Shown here in pieces: positions 60,666-64,000 of a DNA stretch of 64,000 bases. Source of the DNA: Prolixibacteraceae bacterium (GTDB lineage: Bacteria; Bacteroidota; Bacteroidia; Bacteroidales; Prolixibacteraceae); the NCBI GenBank assembly GCA_021740385.1, contig JAIOZY010000008.1:60186-124185 (forward strand), written 5' to 3'. A program made the position numbers and the translations under genes. How positions within the stretch are numbered: the stretch's first letter is position 1; each line of letters starts with the position of its first letter. The notes below the pieces were generated by a model. The model saw only the letters and a program-made list of their open reading frames with translations, was not told the DNA's origin and ran no database searches.

Positions 60666-61655
60666 ATGAAGTACAGAAAATTAGGAAAAACAGGGTTTGT
60701 AATATCTGAAATAAGTTTGGGTACCTGGCAGGTAGGTGGCCGTTGGGGGGCGCCTTTCGATTTTAAAAATGCCGAAACCATTTTAAATGAAGCCGTTGAT
60801 CGGGGTATCAATTTTATCGATACAGCCGATGTGTATGGAGATGGAAACGGCGAAAGCGAACATGCCGTAGGGAAATTGCTGCGCAGCCGTTCGGAACAGA
60901 TTTATGTTGCCACAAAATGCGGACGCCGTTTAAACCCGCATACAAACGAAGCATATACAACGAAAGCTTTGAGGGGCTTTGTTGAAGACAGCCTGAAAAA
61001 TTTGCAGGTTGATACCATCGACCTGATCCAGTTGCATTGCCCGCCAACCGAGGTGTATTACCGGCCCGAAATTTTTGCCGAGTTCGATAAGCTCATTTCT
61101 GAAGGAAAAATCCGCAAGCTGGGCGTGAGTGTCGAAAAGGTTGAAGAAGCGCTTAAAGCCATTGAATACGATAATGTTGATACGGTACAGATCATTTTTA
61201 ACATGTTCCGCCAGCGGCCATCGGAGCTGTTTTTCGAACAGGCCGAAAAACGAAATATTGGCGTTATTGTCCGTGTTCCGCTTGCCAGCGGGCTTTTGAG
61301 TGGAAAGTATACCAAACAAACCACCTTCTTGCCCGGCGATCACCGTAGTTTTAACCGTAACGGCGAAGCGTTCGACAAAGGGGAGACGTTCTCGGGAATC
61401 GATTATGAAACCGGTCTCGAGGCTGTTGAAGAACTTAAAAAAGCTTTCCCAGGCGAAAATCTCGCGTTAGTGGCCTTGCGCTGGATTCTTTCCTTCGATG
61501 CGGTTAGTTGTGTAATACCGGGTGCATCGAATGTAGGCCAGATAAAATCGAACATATCGGCTTCGGAAATAGGGCCGTTAACACCTGTCCAAATGGATAT
61601 GGTTAAAAAGATTTACGATGACAGGATTAAAGGATTGGTGCACCACCTTTGGTGA
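60666..61655 (+). CDS. Aldo/keto reductase
   Basis: A 329-residue NADPH-dependent TIM-barrel oxidoreductase. Catalytic tetrad: D and Y in INFIDTADVYGDGNGESE (about 50-60), K in IYVATKCGRRLN and H in IDLIQLHCPP. The C-terminal cofactor region SCVIPGASNVGQIKSN is typical. It resembles the YajO/AKR11-13-like general aldo/keto reductases; the substrate is unknown. Single gene behind a terminator. Confidence 0.92.
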   Translation: MKYRKLGKTGFVISEISLGTWQVGGRWGAPFDFKNAETILNEAVDRGINFIDTADVYGDGNGESEHAVGKLLRSRSEQIYVATKCGRRLNPHTNEAYTTKALRGFVEDSLKNLQVDTIDLIQLHCPPTEVYYRPEIFAEFDKLISEGKIRKLGVSVEKVEEALKAIEYDNVDTVQIIFNMFRQRPSELFFEQAEKRNIGVIVRVPLASGLLSGKYTKQTTFLPGDHRSFNRNGEAFDKGETFSGIDYETGLEAVEELKKAFPGENLALVALRWILSFDAVSCVIPGASNVGQIKSNISASEIGPLTPVQMDMVKKIYDDRIKGLVHHLW

Positions 61656-61711
61656 GCATGTGAGATTGAGGTTTCCCGGTAAGCCGGGACTGTTATCGCA
61701 GAATGTTGAGG

Positions 61712-61768
61712 TTGAGGTTAAGGTTTAAAGTTAAGCAATTGCTATGAGTCTATCTGTCTTAACCTCAA
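61712..61768. terminator. Inverted repeat after the aldo/keto reductase
   Basis: TTGAGGTTAAG (61712-61722) and CTTAACCTCAA (61758-61768), followed by TCTTTCT. Possible terminator with a 35-nt loop. A second, GC-rich hairpin CCCGG-TAAG-CCGGG lies at about 61673-61687. The rest of the gap to 61896 shows nothing else. Confidence 0.5.
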
Positions 61769-61896
61769 TCTTTCTATTTGCCAAGAAGAAAAATATTAAT
61801 CAAAACATTTTAATCCACTTATCCCGGGGAAAGGGAAATTATAATTATTTTGCAATTTGTTAAAATTTAAAATTTATTACTAATAAACTACTAACT

Positions 61897-63459
61897 ATGA
61901 GACTATTTGCAAACCTTTTTTTCTTTCTTTTAATTTCAGCCGGATTGTTTTTTACTGGGTGTAACCCAAAAACAGGCCAAAACCAAAATCCGGTTGTTAA
62001 AACCACTTCGGGTGATGTTTCCGGCAGTTTTAACGATACGGTATATGCTTTTAAGGGGATACCCTATGCCAAAGCCGAAAGGTTTATGCCTCCACAGGAT
62101 CCCCATGGCTGGGATGGCGTTCTTGAATGTACAGACTTTGGGCCGGTTGCCAAACAAATAGTACCCTGGTATCCCGATTCCGTTCAAAACGAAGAAGAAC
62201 TCTTTAGTGTAAATGTGTGGACACAGGGGCTTAATGATGACCAAAAACGTCCGGTAATGTTATGGTTGCATGGCGGTGGTTTTCATGTTGGCGCCAGCAA
62301 CGATCCCATGACCTATGGTGAAGCGTTGGCAAAAAAAGGCGATGTTGTTTTTGTATCGGTAAATCACCGGTTGAACATTCTTGGTTTTCTCGATTTGTCG
62401 GCATGTGGCGAGATATATGCGCAATCGGCAAATGTGGGTATGCTCGACATTGTGAAAGCCCTTGAGTGGATACAAAAAAACATTGAAAATTTTGGAGGTA
62501 ACCCTGCCGATGTGACCATTGTTGGCGAATCGGGAGGTGGTGGAAAAGTGGGTACGCTCATGTGTATGCCCGCGGCAAAAGGTTTGTTTCACAAGGCAAT
62601 TATTCAAAGTGGAACCTTGTTAAATACAATGACTAAAGAAAAATCGCAAGCCCTTGGTTTAGCCGTTCTCGAAAATTTGGGAATCCCGCCAAATGATGTA
62701 GAAAAACTGGATACAGTTCCTTACAGGGATCTTGTAAAGGCAGGCAATGATGCAATAGCCAAAATTTCCGGGCCACGGAGACCCGGATCATCAACAATGT
62801 ATGGTTTTTCACCATCTGCCGATGGCGTTGTTCTGCTCCAGCAACCTTTCAGCCCGGGGTTTGCCGATATTTCAAAAGACATACCCCTTATGATGGGCTC
62901 TACGCTTAACGAGATGATGCCAACATTTTACGGGGAAAAAAACCTGACAATGGAACAGGCCAATGAACGCCTGGAAAAAATGTATGGTGCCAAAACCGAT
63001 CAATACATTAAACTTTTTGCAAAGGCTTATCCCGATTATACACCCCAGGATTTGCTATCTATAGATAAAGTTTTCAGGCCATATACCATACGAACAGCCG
63101 ATGCAAGGGCTTTGGAGTCGGACGCTCCGTTGTATGTTTATTTCCTGGCATGGAAAAGTGGCGTTGACGATGCTTCGAAAGGCTCTTTTCATGGTTTGGA
63201 TATTCCGCTGGCTTTTAACAATGTTGACCTGAGGCCCGACTGGACAGGTAATACTGACGAAGCATGGGAGATGGCTGACAAAATGAGTTCGGCCTGGATA
63301 AACTTTATTAAAACAGCTAATCCAAATGTTGAGGGTGTGCTGCCTGAATGGGAAACTTATACTGCCGAAAACGGGGCAACAATGTATTTCGATAATGAAT
63401 GCAAAATTGTAAGAAACCACGACCGGGAATTGATGAATTTTATCAGATCGGCTGATTAA
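61897..63459 (+). CDS. Type B carboxylesterase lipoprotein
   Basis: A 520-residue alpha/beta-hydrolase. Lipoprotein signal LLISAGLFFTGCNPK (Cys at about residue 22), so probably envelope-anchored. Family features: TTSGDVSGSFNDTVYAFKGIPYA, oxyanion loop WLHGGGFHVGA, nucleophile elbow VGESGGGGKV (usual form GESAGA; here Gly follows the Ser), acidic residue around GSTLNEMMPTF, and catalytic His in GSFHGLDIPLAFNN. It would hydrolyse carboxylic esters; the natural substrate is not evident. Confidence 0.92.
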   Translation: MRLFANLFFFLLISAGLFFTGCNPKTGQNQNPVVKTTSGDVSGSFNDTVYAFKGIPYAKAERFMPPQDPHGWDGVLECTDFGPVAKQIVPWYPDSVQNEEELFSVNVWTQGLNDDQKRPVMLWLHGGGFHVGASNDPMTYGEALAKKGDVVFVSVNHRLNILGFLDLSACGEIYAQSANVGMLDIVKALEWIQKNIENFGGNPADVTIVGESGGGGKVGTLMCMPAAKGLFHKAIIQSGTLLNTMTKEKSQALGLAVLENLGIPPNDVEKLDTVPYRDLVKAGNDAIAKISGPRRPGSSTMYGFSPSADGVVLLQQPFSPGFADISKDIPLMMGSTLNEMMPTFYGEKNLTMEQANERLEKMYGAKTDQYIKLFAKAYPDYTPQDLLSIDKVFRPYTIRTADARALESDAPLYVYFLAWKSGVDDASKGSFHGLDIPLAFNNVDLRPDWTGNTDEAWEMADKMSSAWINFIKTANPNVEGVLPEWETYTAENGATMYFDNECKIVRNHDRELMNFIRSAD

Positions 63460-63487
63460 CGCCGGGAAACTTGTCAGCTATATTATA

Positions 63488-63829
63488 AAACAATTTGAAC
63501 GAATGAAACGACCATGAATTGAGCTTAGCGAAATCGTGTTAATCAATTTTAACATTTTAAAGTACACTCACGAAAATGATTAAAATTAGCTGACGCTGAT
63601 CTCCGATTCATCGGGAGTTACATCTTATACCGAATAAACAAACAATTTTATAAGATGAAAAGATACTTATCAATAGCAGATTTAATTGTCATTTTAATAA
63701 CATGTAGCGGAGCTAATTTTTCGGGTTAATCAATCAGAAAATTGTAACAACAGCTGAATATTTTTTTGTTTTGATGCAAAACAATCGGCCGGAAAGAAAA
63801 TCCGGAGGCGATACGAATTGTTAGAAATA
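63488..63829. other. Gap with a 21-bp copy of the NtrC-regulator leader
   Basis: 63488-63508 is identical over 21 bases to 48584-48604, the sequence spanning the start codon of the NtrC-type gene; here the ATG leads to a stop after four codons. It may be the relic of a related gene start. Apart from the short frame at 63655-63729 I see no coding signal. Confidence 0.5.
63655..63729 (+). pseudogene. Short lipoprotein-like reading frame
   Basis: A 24-codon frame (MKRYLSIADLIVILITC, then SGANFSG and stop) that looks like a lipoprotein signal with lipobox LITC and nothing after it. It is possibly the beginning of a truncated exported protein. It is preceded by an AAACAATTTTATAAG leader similar in style to others in the window. 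Confidence 0.35.
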
Positions 63830-63859
63830 AAAAAGGCTACCTTTTGAGGCAGCCTTTTT
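63830..63859 (+). terminator. Intrinsic terminator, insertion site of the intron
   Basis: AAAAAGGCT..AGCCTTTTT stem; the loop side also pairs ACC/GGC partly. It ends in a T-run, six bases before the group II intron starts. Being followed immediately by an intron is characteristic of the bacterial class C (IIC) group. Confidence 0.8.
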
Positions 63860-63865
63860 AGTTTA

Positions 63866-64000
63866 GTGTGCCGTGCATGGTAACAGACTTGGTGGTGAAA
63901 GTCCACTATGGGGGTTTGTAATCGCCAACCATTAGTCGATGGCAAGGGTGTCCACCGCGAGATGGAATCTGAAGGAAGCCGGAGGCAAAACTCCGCCCCG
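63866..64000 (+). mobile_element. Group II intron, 5' part
   Basis: Starts GTGTGCCGTGCATGG, a bacterial group II 5' splice-site sequence (GUGYG). Typical domain I text follows: GGTGGTGAAAGTCCACTATG, a GTCGATGGCAAGGGTGTCC block and GAATCTGAAGGAAGCCGGAGG. It runs off the window, so the maturase/reverse transcriptase gene and 3' end are not seen. Position right behind a terminator suggests class IIC. Confidence 0.8.

Overview
The window is chromosomal DNA from a member of the Bacteroidota, most likely a Marinilabiliales/Prolixibacteraceae-type organism. This is inferred from protein character only: type IX secretion (T9SS) C-terminal sorting domains, an Entamoeba-like SerA next to SerC and DUF1015, large double-FtsX MacB-like permeases, CotH, LVIVD and DUF6055 relatives, and AT-rich intergenic DNA without clear Shine-Dalgarno sequences. 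No rRNA or tRNA gene was seen.

Layout. 1-10.5 kb: serine biosynthesis (serC end, serA, DUF1015), a YbaN-like membrane protein, an AsmA-like protein, an MNT/HEPN pair, an inositol-phosphatase-family enzyme, a decayed patch (DUF6055 remnant and a CotH pseudogene with internal deletions), and exonuclease III. 10.8-19.5 kb: a 2151-residue secreted protein built from six LRR + Ig-like modules, a membrane metallophosphoesterase and a short-chain dehydrogenase. 19.7-46.2 kb: a minus-strand array of eight full-size FtsX/MacB-like permease genes (one split by an in-frame TGA), two FtsX fragments, two ABC ATPases, a transglutaminase-like lipoprotein and a DUF4097 protein. Toxin-antitoxin-like pairs (DUF433/DUF5615, PIN pair, DUF4160/DUF2442) lie on the opposite strand at gene boundaries, and structured repeats sit at the FtsX 3' ends. 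46.2-51.3 kb: a four-helix-bundle (S23-type) gene between heptamer repeats, an HlyD-type adaptor, and a divergent NtrC-type regulator and histidine kinase. 51.3-56.3 kb: Na/Pi cotransporter, nadD, gmk, yicC and an AmmeMemoRadiSam-type radical SAM enzyme. 56.4-60.5 kb: an apparent rearrangement junction where two divergent genes both lack their 5' ends. 60.6-64 kb: aldo/keto reductase, carboxylesterase lipoprotein, and the 5' end of a group II intron directly behind a terminator.

How the genes may work together. The main result is a candidate sigma-54 regulon inside the FtsX array. Four intergenic regions (upstream of hlyD, of the ATPase at 42.0 kb, of the FtsX gene at 26.8 kb and of the transglutaminase gene) each hold a 21-bp palindrome close to AGTGTAAA-N5-TTTACACT. 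In each case a -24/-12-like element (GGCA-N7-T[T/A]G) starts 51-53 bp nearer the gene. A second, weaker palindrome lies about 21-22 bp further upstream in three of them. The adjacent NtrC-type activator and sensor kinase are the obvious candidates to drive these promoters. This suggests an envelope-stress or export system in which one two-component pair co-activates adaptor, ATPases, permeases and a periplasmic transglutaminase-like protein. All of this was read by eye; no searches were run.
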